Source of the DNA: AP-15 sp963775875
Lineage (GTDB): Bacteria > Pseudomonadota > Alphaproteobacteria > ATCC43930 > CGMCC-115725
NCBI GenBank assembly: GCA_963775875.1
Contig: CAVZKP010000026.1
Coordinates: 124,001-188,000 of the forward strand
Direction of reading: 5' to 3'
Length of the DNA: 64,000 nucleotides
The notes under the pieces are model-generated. The model saw only the letters and a list, made by a program, of their open reading frames with translations, ran no database searches and was not told where the DNA came from. A program made the translations under genes and the position numbers. This document shows positions 34,207 to 42,834 of the stretch, in pieces (position 1 is the stretch's first letter; every line of letters begins with the position of its first letter).

Positions 34207-34286
34207 TTCCGCAGAGGCTCGGGCGACCCATCACGGGAATGCCGGCCGATCGGATACAAAAAAAACCAGAACGAGGGAGGTCGAAC

Positions 34287-34619
34287 ATGCCGCTTTACCT
34301 GTACCAGATTGCCTATACTTCGGAATCTTGGGCCGCCCAGCTCAAGAACCCGCAGAACCGCATTGAGACCGTCGGCCGCCAGGCTTGCGAGGCGGTTGGC
34401 GGCAAACTCGTTGGCGCTTGGTATTGCTTTGGCGACTATGACGCCGTCTTCATCTGCGATGTCCCAAACAATGAAAGTATGTCGGCCATCGCATTGGCTG
34501 TTGCTGCGGGCGGCGCCGCCAAGGCCAGTAAGACCACCGTCTTAATGTCGGCGACCGAAGGCGTCGGAGCCATGAAGAAAGCTGATGTCGTCGCCAAGAC
34601 CTATAAGCCCGCCCGATAG
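34287..34619 (+). CDS. GYD-domain protein
   Basis: A 110-residue protein of the GYD family, small ferredoxin-like alpha/beta barrel proteins of unknown function. The blocks MPLYLYQIAYTSESWAAQLKNP, AVGGKLVGAWYCFGDYDAVFI (the GDYD motif that names the family) and LMSATEGVGAMKKA are all present. GAGGGAGG 5 bp upstream fixes ATG 34287; the open frame further upstream has no similarity. Codon use is less GC-biased than in most neighbours. A second small protein of likely similar fold follows at 34792. Confidence 0.86.
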   Translation: MPLYLYQIAYTSESWAAQLKNPQNRIETVGRQACEAVGGKLVGAWYCFGDYDAVFICDVPNNESMSAIALAVAAGGAAKASKTTVLMSATEGVGAMKKADVVAKTYKPAR

Positions 34620-34730
34620 GCAAATCGTCGGGCTGCCAACTCCTCGCATCGGGGTCGCGCCGTCGGCCGGTCGCCGCCGGGCGAACTTGTTTAACCTCGA
34701 GTTTAGCGAGCGCAACCGGCCGTCGATGCC

Positions 34731-34747
34731 GGACCGGGCGCCGGTCC
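34731..34747. terminator. GC-rich hairpin after the GYD gene
   Basis: GGACCGG-GCG-CCGGTCC is a perfect 7-bp stem with a 3-nt loop, followed by TTAACC. It is 111 bp after the GYD stop codon and 45 bp before the next start. There is no T tract, so it is not a classic intrinsic terminator; it may be an operator or attenuator-like structure. Confidence 0.35.
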
Positions 34748-34791
34748 TTAACCGGTTATGCGCCGGGCCATGATCAACCAGGGAGACCGAG

Positions 34792-35082
34792 ATGCACGCA
34801 GTCATCAGAACCTATTCCGGAAAAGGCGCCAAAGAGCTGTTTGACGTGCTGGAAAAACGTGCGGCAGAGGTAGAAAGCGTGATGCGCCCGATTAAAGGGT
34901 TTGTCAGCTACACCGCCGCGCGTACCGGCGATGGCGGCGTTACGCTGACGGTTTGCCAGGACAAGGCCGGCGCCGATGAAAGCGTCGCCAAGGCGAGGGA
35001 CTGGGTCGCGAACAACGCCGCCGGCGTCGGCGCGGCCGCGCCCAAGGTGTCGGAAGGCTCGGTGATCATTCACGTCAAATAG
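34792..35082 (+). CDS. Small ABM-like (dimeric alpha/beta barrel) protein, hypothetical
   Basis: A 96-residue protein: MHAVIRTYSGKGAKELFDVLE, then EVESVMRPIKGFVSYTAART and GGVTLTVCQDKAGADESVAKARDWV. This strand-helix-strand-strand-helix pattern, with a conserved 'pi-K-G-F-V-S-Y' turn, is that of antibiotic-biosynthesis-monooxygenase-like dimeric barrels, but catalytic residues are not obvious. GGGAGA lies upstream of ATG 34792. It follows the GYD gene and may be part of the same response, since both are small barrel proteins on the same strand. Function unknown. Confidence 0.75.
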   Translation: MHAVIRTYSGKGAKELFDVLEKRAAEVESVMRPIKGFVSYTAARTGDGGVTLTVCQDKAGADESVAKARDWVANNAAGVGAAAPKVSEGSVIIHVK

Positions 35083-35304
35083 CCCCCGGATCCGCTGCGC
35101 GCAGCCTCGCCAAACGCGATCGGTCGCCGCACCCTCTGCGCCATCTGCCCGCGCTACCTGCCCGCGCTACCTGATCGAGTTGGAACACCAGATCTGCTCG
35201 ACCAGCGTCCCGCGCACCACATGGGGAGCTGGATCAGCGCCGCCCGGCGACGAAAGCTTCGTGCGTCCGGGTAAAACGGCGCGGTGGATGAGAGATCGCC
35301 GGCC

Positions 35305-38300
35305 ATGGATGTGGTCTTCGCCCAGCCCCTGCCGCCTGCCTCGCCGCTGCGCGCCGCGATCCGCGACAGCACCCGCATCGACGAGGCCGCTTCCGTGGCG
35401 CGCATTCTCGCACTCGCCGAAATTCCGGCGGAGGCGCGCGACCATATCGCCGAGACCGCCCGCCGCCTCGTCACCGCGGTTCGCCGCGAACGTCTCGGCA
35501 AGGGCGGCATCGATGCGCTGTTGCACGAATACGCGCTGTCCTCGCAGGAGGGGGTGGCGCTGCTGTGCCTCGCCGAGGCGCTGTTGCGGATACCCGACGC
35601 CGAGACCATCGACCGGCTGATCCGCGACAAGCTCGGCGAGGCCGATTGGGCGCGCCATCTCGGCCATTCCGACTCGGTCTTCGTCAACGCCTCGACCTGG
35701 GCGTTGATGCTGACCGGAAGGCTGCTGCATGCGCCGCCCGAATCGCACGATCTGCGCGCCGCGCTGCGCCGCTTTGTCGCCCGCTCGGGCGAGCCGGTGG
35801 TGCGTCAGGCGGTGATCGCGGCGATGCGCATCCTCGCCCGCCAATTCGTCATGGGGCGCACCATCGCCGAGGCGCTCGACCGCGCGCGCGGGGCCGAGCG
35901 GCACGGCTGGCGCCATTCCTACGACATGCTCGGCGAGGCATCGCATACCGCTTCCGACGCGGCCCGCTATCTGGCCGCCTATCAGGACGCCATCGCCGCG
36001 ATCGGCGGCTCCGCGGCGGGGCGGCGGCCGGCCGAGGCGCCGGGCATCTCGGTCAAGCTGTCGGCCTTGCACCCGCGCTACGAAACGGCGCAGCGCGACC
36101 GGGTTCTCGCCGAGATGGGACCGCGTCTGCTGGCCTTGGCGTGCCAGGCGCGCGATGCCGGCATCGGCTTTACCATCGACGCCGAGGAGGCCGACCGCCT
36201 CGACCTGTCGCTCGATCTGTTCGAGGCATTGGCGCTCGCTCCCGGCCTCGCCGGCTGGGACGGGCTCGGCCTTGCGGTCCAGGCCTACCAGAAGCGCGCC
36301 CTGCCATTGCTCGACTGGCTCGCCGATCTGGCCGGTCGCGGCCGGCGGCGGCTGATGGTCCGCCTGGTCAAGGGCGCCTACTGGGACAGCGAGATCAAGC
36401 GCAGTCAGGAACGCGGGCTCGACGGTTACCCGGTCTACACCCGCAAGCTCGCCACCGATGTCTGCTACCTCGCCTGCGTCCGGCGGCTGTTCGCCGGCGG
36501 CGCGGCCTTCTACCCCCAATTCGCCACCCACAACGCGCATACCGTGGCGGCAATCCTCGAACTTGCCGGCGAGCGCCGGGACTGGGAATTTCAGCGCCTG
36601 CATGGCATGGGGGAGGCGCTCTACGACGAGATCGTCGGGCCGCAGCAGCTGGATCGGCCCTGCCGGGTCTATGCGCCGGTCGGCAGCCATGAGGAGCTGT
36701 TGGCCTATCTGGTGCGCCGCCTGCTCGAAAACGGCGCCAACACCTCTTTTGTCAACCGCATCGTCGACGAGCGTCAGCCGATCGACGAAATCGTCGCCGA
36801 CCCGGTGGCGCGGCTGGCCCGGCTGCCGGTAAAGCCGCATCCGCGCATCCCCTTGCCGGCGGACCTCTATATGCCGGAACGGCGCAATTCGCGCGGGCTC
36901 GACCTCAACCATCCGCCGGCGCTGACCGCGCTGCGCGACGCGCTCGAAGCGGCGTTCCGTCAGCCCTGGCATGCCGCCCCGATCATCGGTGGGGTCGAGC
37001 CGCCGGGCGCGGGCGACCCGGTCCTCGATCCCGCCGATCGCCGGCGCCGGGTCGGGACCGTCGTCACCGCCGGGCCGGAGCAGGTCGAGCGCGCGCTCGC
37101 CCGCGCCGCGGCGCACGCGCCGGGCTGGGCACGCGTGCCGGCCGGCGATCGGGCCGCTGCTCTCGAACGCGCGGCGGAGCTGTTTGAAAGCCATCGGGCC
37201 GGGCTGATCGCCCGGATCATCAGCGAGGGCGGGCGCACCATCCCGGCGGCATTGGCCGAATTGCGCGAGGCGGTTGACTATCTGCGCTACTACGCCCTGC
37301 GCGCCCGCGCCGATTTCGCCATCCCGGAACGGCTGCCCGGCCCGACCGGCGAGCGCAACGAAATCGCGCTGCACGGGCGCGGCGTGTTCGCCTGCATCTC
37401 GCCGTGGAATTTCCCGCTGGCGATCTTTACCGGCCAGGTCGCCGCCGCGCTCGCCGCCGGCAACGCCGTCATCGCCAAACCCGCCGAGCAGACGCCGCTC
37501 GTCGCCGCCGCCGCGGTGCGGCTGCTGCACCAGGCCGGCATCCCGGGCGAGGTGCTGCATCTGCTGCCGGGAACCGGCGAGGCGGTCGGCGCGCGCCTGG
37601 TCGCCGATCCGCGGGTCGCCGGAATCGCCTTTACCGGATCGACCGAAACCGCGCGGCTGATCAATCTCGAACTCGCCCGCCGCCCCGGCCCGATCGTGCC
37701 ATTGATCGCCGAGACCGGCGGCCAGAACGCGATGATCGTCGATTCCTCGGCATTGGCCGAACAGGTCGTCGCCGATGTCCTGACCTCCGCTTTCGAGAGC
37801 GCCGGGCAGCGCTGCTCGTCATTGCGGCTGCTCTATGTCCAGGCCGACATCGCCGACCGGCTGCTGGCGATGCTGACCGGCGCCATGGCCGAATTGACGA
37901 TCGGCAGCCCGGCATTGCTCGCGACCGATGTCGGCCCGGTGATCGACGAGGCCGCCCGCGAACCGCTGGAGCGCCACGCCGCCCGGATGGCGCGCGAAGG
38001 CCGGCTGCTCTATCAGTGCGCCTTGCCGCCCGAAACCGGGCACGGCACCTTCTTCGCCCCCCGCGCCTTCGAGATCGACAGCGCCAGCCGGCTCGACCAT
38101 GAGGTGTTCGGCCCGATCCTGCATGTCGTGCGCTGGCAGGCCGATCGCCTCGATGCGGCGCTCGACGAGATCGACGCCACCGGCTACGGCCTGACCCTCG
38201 GCATCCATAGCCGCATCGACGAGAATGTCCGCCACATCCTCGGCCGCCTGCGCATCGGCAACAATTACGTCAACCGCAACATGATCGGCGCCGTGGTCGG

Positions 38301-38457
38301 GGTGCAGCCATTCGGCGGCGAGCGGCTTTCCGGCACCGGTCCCAAAGCCGGCGGCCCGCGCTACCTGCACCGCTTCGCCACCGAGCGCACGGTCTCGACC
38401 GACACCACCGCCGCCGGCGGCAACGCCACGCTGTTGTCGCTGCAGGAGGATATATAA
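35305..38457 (+). CDS. putA: Bifunctional proline dehydrogenase / glutamate-gamma-semialdehyde dehydrogenase PutA
   Basis: A 1050-residue enzyme oxidising proline to glutamate. Residues ~1-130 form the PutA arm domain (no ribbon-helix-helix DNA-binding domain, so it is not autoregulatory). The FAD-dependent proline dehydrogenase barrel follows (GISVKLSALHPRYETAQ, RLVKGAYWDSEIKRSQERG, FATHNAHTVAAILELAG), then the NAD-dependent aldehyde dehydrogenase from about 500 (FACISPWNFPLAIFTGQVAAALAAGNAV, IAETGGQNAMIVD, and the catalytic Cys837 in SAGQRCSSLR). Length matches the minimalist type A PutA group. ATG 35305 has GAGAGA upstream. No Lrp-type putR is adjacent. Confidence 0.94.
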   Translation: MDVVFAQPLPPASPLRAAIRDSTRIDEAASVARILALAEIPAEARDHIAETARRLVTAVRRERLGKGGIDALLHEYALSSQEGVALLCLAEALLRIPDAETIDRLIRDKLGEADWARHLGHSDSVFVNASTWALMLTGRLLHAPPESHDLRAALRRFVARSGEPVVRQAVIAAMRILARQFVMGRTIAEALDRARGAERHGWRHSYDMLGEASHTASDAARYLAAYQDAIAAIGGSAAGRRPAEAPGISVKLSALHPRYETAQRDRVLAEMGPRLLALACQARDAGIGFTIDAEEADRLDLSLDLFEALALAPGLAGWDGLGLAVQAYQKRALPLLDWLADLAGRGRRRLMVRLVKGAYWDSEIKRSQERGLDGYPVYTRKLATDVCYLACVRRLFAGGAAFYPQFATHNAHTVAAILELAGERRDWEFQRLHGMGEALYDEIVGPQQLDRPCRVYAPVGSHEELLAYLVRRLLENGANTSFVNRIVDERQPIDEIVADPVARLARLPVKPHPRIPLPADLYMPERRNSRGLDLNHPPALTALRDALEAAFRQPWHAAPIIGGVEPPGAGDPVLDPADRRRRVGTVVTAGPEQVERALARAAAHAPGWARVPAGDRAAALERAAELFESHRAGLIARIISEGGRTIPAALAELREAVDYLRYYALRARADFAIPERLPGPTGERNEIALHGRGVFACISPWNFPLAIFTGQVAAALAAGNAVIAKPAEQTPLVAAAAVRLLHQAGIPGEVLHLLPGTGEAVGARLVADPRVAGIAFTGSTETARLINLELARRPGPIVPLIAETGGQNAMIVDSSALAEQVVADVLTSAFESAGQRCSSLRLLYVQADIADRLLAMLTGAMAELTIGSPALLATDVGPVIDEAAREPLERHAARMAREGRLLYQCALPPETGHGTFFAPRAFEIDSASRLDHEVFGPILHVVRWQADRLDAALDEIDATGYGLTLGIHSRIDENVRHILGRLRIGNNYVNRNMIGAVVGVQPFGGERLSGTGPKAGGPRYLHRFATERTVSTDTTAAGGNATLLSLQEDI

Positions 38458-38488
38458 CCGCCTGCAGGATTGCCGCGGGGAGGAGGCG

Positions 38489-39322
38489 ATGGCGGATTTC
38501 CCAATCACCGTGTCGGACGGCAGCGTCGCTGCGGGCGAGGCTTATCTGCGCGACACCCCGGTGCTGCGCGCCCATGCCGGAACCCAGCCGGATCTGTTTC
38601 TGCGCTGGAACGAGATGCCGCTCGACGCCGCGGCGATGGATGTCGTCGTCCATCTTCACGGGTTCTCGCGCGAGGGCGGCGCGATGCCGCTCGCCGAGAA
38701 AGTGCCGCGCAGCGGGCTCGACCTGTCCGGCCGGTGGCGGCCGACCCTGGCGATGCTGCCGCGCGGCAACTGGCTGCGCTACAGCTGGTACGATCATCCG
38801 GCAATGCTCGCGGGCGGGATCGATCGGCTGATCGAATACGGTCTGGCGCGGTTTGCCGCGGCGTTGCCCGTGGCACCGGCAGCCGGGCTCGAAATGGACC
38901 GCTTTATCCTGACGGCGCATTCGGGTGGCGGCATGCCCGCGCTCGACACGATCGCCGATGCCCGGCAGCCGCCCGACGAACTGCACATCTTCGACGGGCT
39001 CTATGGCCGCGATCCGGCGGCCGGCGACCCGATGCGCGGCCTGGAGACGATCGATCATTGGCTCGGCGAACGGCTGGCGCGCGAGCCCGGGCGCCGGGGC
39101 GCTTTGCGCGTGGTCTATATCGAGCAGCAGACCGGCCCGTTCTCGAAGCGGGTCGGCGAACTGATCGCGCGCCATCTGGCTGCGGTCGAGCCGGCCTTGG
39201 CCGCGAGCCTGCGCCGGCGCTACCGGGTCGAGCCCTCGGCGGTGCAGCATGCCCGGGTGGCGCAGCGCTGCGGGCCCGATCTGTTGGCCGCGGCGGATGC
39301 CGAATTCGACTGGTCGCGCTGA
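38489..39322 (+). CDS. Predicted alpha/beta-hydrolase-like protein
   Basis: A 277-residue protein of a poorly described group. DVVVHLHGFSREGG looks like the oxyanion-hole strand of an alpha/beta hydrolase, and ILTAHSGGGMPAL contains a nucleophile-elbow-like A-H-S-G-G in place of G-x-S-x-G. ELHIFDGLYGRDP would supply the acid and the C-terminal RVVYIEQQTG may form part of the barrel core. No signal peptide is seen. A GGGGAGGAGG ribosome-binding site precedes ATG 38489, 31 bp after putA; cotranscription with putA is likely. Function unknown. Confidence 0.7.
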   Translation: MADFPITVSDGSVAAGEAYLRDTPVLRAHAGTQPDLFLRWNEMPLDAAAMDVVVHLHGFSREGGAMPLAEKVPRSGLDLSGRWRPTLAMLPRGNWLRYSWYDHPAMLAGGIDRLIEYGLARFAAALPVAPAAGLEMDRFILTAHSGGGMPALDTIADARQPPDELHIFDGLYGRDPAAGDPMRGLETIDHWLGERLAREPGRRGALRVVYIEQQTGPFSKRVGELIARHLAAVEPALAASLRRRYRVEPSAVQHARVAQRCGPDLLAAADAEFDWSR

Positions 39323-39481
39323 TTCTGCGGAAATGGCGGCGGCCGGCTGGCGCGCGGCACTAACAGCGACCATATGCCGCAGGAGGCGGGTCGCGAGTTC
39401 GCTCGTGACCGGCGGCCGGATTGGGAAGCCGCCACGGGTGGCCCGCGGCCCCCTGAACCAGCGGTTCGGGAGGAAACGGTG

Positions 39482-40348
39482 ATGTTGACGATCCGCAACC
39501 CTGTCGAATGGGGCGTCGATCAGCTCAAGCATGCCGCCGTGGCGGTCGAAGCGGCGGGTCGCGCCGGCCGGCGCGTGCGCGCCAATTTGCATTCCCCGGC
39601 GCCGGCGGTCGCCCGGATCGGCGCCGCCGATCTCTGGGCCGCCCTGGCCGCCGGGTTTCGCGACTTTGCCGCCTTCCGCACCGACGTGGTCTTTCTCTGC
39701 GTCCTCTACCCGGTGGCCGGGCTGATCCTGGCGCGGCTCGCCTTTGGCTACCACATGCTGCCGCTGCTGTTCCCGCTCGCCTCCGGCTTTGCCCTGGTCG
39801 GCCCGTTCGCGGCGGTCGGCCTGTACCAGATGAGCCGGCGGCGCGAAGCCGGCGAAGAAACCGGCTGGGTCGATGCGTTCGGCGTGGTCCGCTCGCCGTC
39901 GTTTCCGGCGATCGTGCTGTTGGGTCTGGTGCTGATGGCGATCTTTCTGTTGTGGCTGCTCGCCGCGCTGAAGATCTACGCCTTGACCCTCGGCCCGACC
40001 TCGCCGGCGTCGCCCGCCGCGTTCATCCGCGACGTGTTCACCACCCATGCCGGCTGGATCCTTATCGGGGCCGGGGTCGGCGTCGGCTTCCTGTTCGCGG
40101 TGCTGGTGCTGACGATCAGCGTCGTGTCGTTTCCGCTGCTCCTCGACCGGGAGAGCGGCCTCGACACGGCGGTGCTGACCTCGGTGCGCGCGGTGATGGC
40201 CAATCCGGGCCCGATGGCGCTGTGGGGATTGATCGTCGCCGCCGGGTTGGCGCTCGGCTCGCTGCCGTTTCTGCTCGGTCTGATCATCGTCATGCCGGTG
40301 CTCGGTCATGCGACCTGGCACCTCTATCGGCGGGCGGTGCCGCGCTGA
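39482..40348 (+). CDS. DUF2189 integral membrane protein
   Basis: A 288-residue membrane protein of the DUF2189 family, common in Alphaproteobacteria. After a soluble N-terminus, six hydrophobic helices are seen, with the conserved stretch FRTDVVFLCVLYPVAGLILA, FALVGPFAAVGLYQMSRRRE and SVVSFPLLLDRESGLDTAVLTSVRAVMANPGPM (the family's 'SFPLL-DR' block). GGGAGG lies before ATG 39482. The role is unknown; the genes often accompany cytochrome oxidase-related loci, but none are here. Confidence 0.87.
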   Translation: MLTIRNPVEWGVDQLKHAAVAVEAAGRAGRRVRANLHSPAPAVARIGAADLWAALAAGFRDFAAFRTDVVFLCVLYPVAGLILARLAFGYHMLPLLFPLASGFALVGPFAAVGLYQMSRRREAGEETGWVDAFGVVRSPSFPAIVLLGLVLMAIFLLWLLAALKIYALTLGPTSPASPAAFIRDVFTTHAGWILIGAGVGVGFLFAVLVLTISVVSFPLLLDRESGLDTAVLTSVRAVMANPGPMALWGLIVAAGLALGSLPFLLGLIIVMPVLGHATWHLYRRAVPR

Positions 40349-40461
40349 CCCGCGCCACCCCCTCGGCGGCGGGCTCGACCGCGCCGACGTAGACCGCGAA
40401 ACTTGCCGGACCGGCTCGTGTTTTCCTTCGCGGGCAGGGGAAACAATGGCGGGAGGACGCA

Positions 40462-41998
40462 ATGAGCGAACAACCAGAACTGCCCGGCCCCGATTTTTCG
40501 CAGGGCGTGCCGCTGGCGGATATCGCCGAGGACGGCCTGCTGCTGGGGCACGCCGCGGGCGAGGCGGTGCTGCTCGCCCGCAGCGGCGGCGAGGTGTTGG
40601 CGATCGGCGCCGAATGCACCCATTACCACGGCCCGCTCGCCGAGGGGCTGCGCGTCGGCGACGCCATCCGCTGCCCGTGGCATCACGCCTGTTTCAGCCT
40701 GCGCACCGGCGAGGCCTTGCGCGCGCCGGCGCTCGATCCGGTTGCGTGCTGGCGGGTCGAAGAGCGCGACGGGGCGGTCTTTGTCCGGGAAAAGCGCCCG
40801 CCCGCAACCGGCGCGGCGCGCACGGCGACATCCGGCCAGCCGGAGTCGGTCGTCATCATCGGCGGCGGCGCCGCCGGCCAGGCCGCGGCCGAAATGCTGC
40901 GCCGCGAGAACTATGCCGGGCCGATCACGATGCTCAGCGCCGAAGACGAGCGGCCCTATGACCGCCCGAACCTGTCAAAGGACTATCTCGCCGGCAACGC
41001 CCCCGAAGAATGGCTGCCGTTGCGCCCGCCCGAATTTTATGCCGACCGCCGGATCGCGCTCGCGCTCGGCGCCCGCGCCGTCGCGATCGATGTCCAGGCG
41101 CGCCAGGTACAGCTCGCAAACGGCGCCCGCCATCCCTGGGGCGCGCTGCTGCTCGCCACCGGCGCGGCGCCGATCCGCCTCGATATCCCCGGGGCCGACC
41201 TCCCGCATGTCCACACCCTGCGCAGCGCCAGCGACTGCCGCGCTCTGATCGCCGGGGCGCAGGCGGCGCGGCGCGCGGTGGTGATCGGCGCCAGCTTTAT
41301 CGGGCTCGAAGTGGCGGCCGCGCTGCGGGCTCGCGGGCTCGAAATCGACGTCGTGGCCCCCGAGGCGCTGCCGATGGCAGCCGTGTTCGGGGACGAAATC
41401 GGCAATCTGGTGCGCCGGGTCCATCAGCAGCACGGCGTCCGGTTTCATCTCGGCGCCACTGCCGCCGCGATCGACGGCCATCGCGTCACCTTGAATAACG
41501 GCGCGCGGCTCGACGCCGATCTGGTCGTCGTCGGCATCGGGGTGCGGCCGTCGACCGCGCTCGCCGAAGATGCCGGGATCGCGGTCGATCGCGGCGTCAC
41601 GGTCGACGCCCATCTGCAAACCAACATCCCCGGCATCTGGGCCGCCGGCGACATTGCCCGCTGGCCCGACCGGCGGAGCGGCGAGGCGGTTCGCATCGAG
41701 CATTGGGTCGTCGCCGAGCGCCAGGGTCAGACCGCGGCCCGCAATATGCTGGGCGCGGCGCGAGCGGTTCGACGCGGTTCCGTTCTTCTGGACCCAGCAG
41801 CATGACCTGACGCTGTCCTATGTCGGCCATGCGCGGCAATGGGATCGGGTCGAGATCGCGGGCAGCCTCGACGACCGGAACGCCGCGGTCAGCTATTGGC
41901 GGGATGGGCGCAAGCTCGCAGTGCTGACGATCGGGCGCGACCGCGACAGCCTCGCCGCCGAACTGGAACTGGAGCAGACCATCGCGGCCGGCGCTTGA
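40462..41998 (+). pseudogene. Rieske ferredoxin-ferredoxin reductase fusion, one frameshift
   Basis: Read with one correction, a 511-residue fusion. Residues ~1-110 are a Rieske ferredoxin (CTHYHGPL and CPWHHACFS, the 2Fe-2S ligands). From about 130 comes an FAD/NAD(P)H reductase: VIIGGGAAGQAAAEML, ERPYDRPNLSKDYLAG, VVIGASFIGLEVAAALRARG and GIWAAGDIA. The final reductase domain begins RERFDAVPFFWTQQHDLTLSYVGHA but is in another frame: one extra base at about 41756 breaks the gene after ARNMLGA. The total length (1537 nt) is one over a multiple of three. Rieske-reductase fusions like this are close to AIF-type reductases; likely role is electron delivery to an oxygenase or detoxification. Confidence 0.83.
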
Positions 41999-42041
41999 AT
42001 GCCTGCGGCAGATCGGCAGGCGATGGACGCCGCGCCGCGGC

Positions 42042-42203
42042 TTAATGGGGAATGTGGTAAAACAGGTGCGGCCACAGGCCGAGCAGGCCGATCAGGATCA
42101 GATAGATCGCGACGACGTAATTGAGAATGCGCGGAACCAGCAGGATCAGGATGCCGGCGATCAAGGCCACCAGCGGCTGTATCGCGACCACGTCGAGGTT
42201 CAT
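42042..42203 (-). CDS. DUF3096 small membrane protein
   Basis: A 53-residue protein starting MNLDVVAIQPLVALIAGILI and ending with GLWPHLF. It has two hydrophobic segments separated by PRILNYVVA, exactly the layout of DUF3096 family proteins (the 'P-R-x-L-N-Y-V/I-V-A' block). GGAAAG precedes ATG 42203 on the minus strand. It lies alone between two plus-strand genes. Role unknown; likely an inner-membrane hairpin protein. Confidence 0.82.
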   Translation of the reverse strand: MNLDVVAIQPLVALIAGILILLVPRILNYVVAIYLILIGLLGLWPHLFYHIPH

Positions 42204-42299
42204 CTTGCGGGCTTTCCGTTGCGATGGATATCGGGGAAACAAGCGAGCGGCAGGGGCAGTTTCACGGCAACCGCAACGCGTTCGCAAGATTGGTGCGAG

Positions 42300-42716
42300 A
42301 TGGAAGACGGCCTGAGTGGCGGCTGCCTGTGCGGCGATATCCGCTACCGCATCGATGCGGTTCCGGTCGAGGCGCTCTACTGCCATTGCCGGATCTGCCG
42401 CCGCGCCCACGGCGCACCGGTGGTCGCGTGGCTGAACGTATCGCTCGCCGGGTTTGCCGTGACCGCCGGCAGCCCGGCGGTCTACCGCTCCTCGCCCGCG
42501 GTGTCGCGCCAGTTCTGCGGCCGATGCGGCACCCCGCTGACCTGGCAGTCGCTCGACAATCCGCTTTCGATCGACGTCAGCATCGCCACCCTCGATGACC
42601 CGGCGACGATCGAGCCGAGCCTGCACATCTGGACCGAAAGCCGAATCGCCTGGTTCGAGACCGCCGATCAATTGCCGCGCTGCCCGACCAACCGGCGGCC
42701 CAGTCCGGCCCGATAG
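42300..42716 (+). CDS. GFA/CENP-V-domain protein (S-(hydroxymethyl)glutathione synthase-like)
   Basis: A 138-residue zinc protein of the GFA/CENP-V domain family. The zinc ligands are GGCLCGDIRY, CHCRICRRAHG and the late C-G-R-C-G-T-P-L block (FCGRCGTPLTW). Family members include glutathione-dependent formaldehyde-activating enzyme, but most bacterial members have no tested activity. ATG 42300 begins MEDGLSGGCLCG. It lies next to genes for glutathione-linked metabolism only in a loose sense (the GSTs are 18 kb away). Confidence 0.82.
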   Translation: MEDGLSGGCLCGDIRYRIDAVPVEALYCHCRICRRAHGAPVVAWLNVSLAGFAVTAGSPAVYRSSPAVSRQFCGRCGTPLTWQSLDNPLSIDVSIATLDDPATIEPSLHIWTESRIAWFETADQLPRCPTNRRPSPAR

Positions 42717-42834
42717 GATCGCGCGGCGCCGCCTTCCGGTCCGTCGCCGCTGCAAGCGATGCGCGCCAGTGATATAGTCCGGCGCGACCGACGACATCTT
42801 CCCGCCAACCGATGATCTGGACCAGGCACCTGCG

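Larger units (their letters stand above)
33933..34286. other. 354-bp non-coding gap with a repeat and a putative operator
   Basis: No gene is supported. The region contains a copy of repeat family A (34006-34100) and an 8-bp inverted repeat (34180-34206) about 80 bp before the GYD gene, where a promoter would be expected. Confidence 0.65.

Noticed and set aside
35167..37560. A 797-residue minus-strand frame opposite putA
   Set aside because: It is the antisense of a conserved enzyme with clear motifs and has no recognisable domain.
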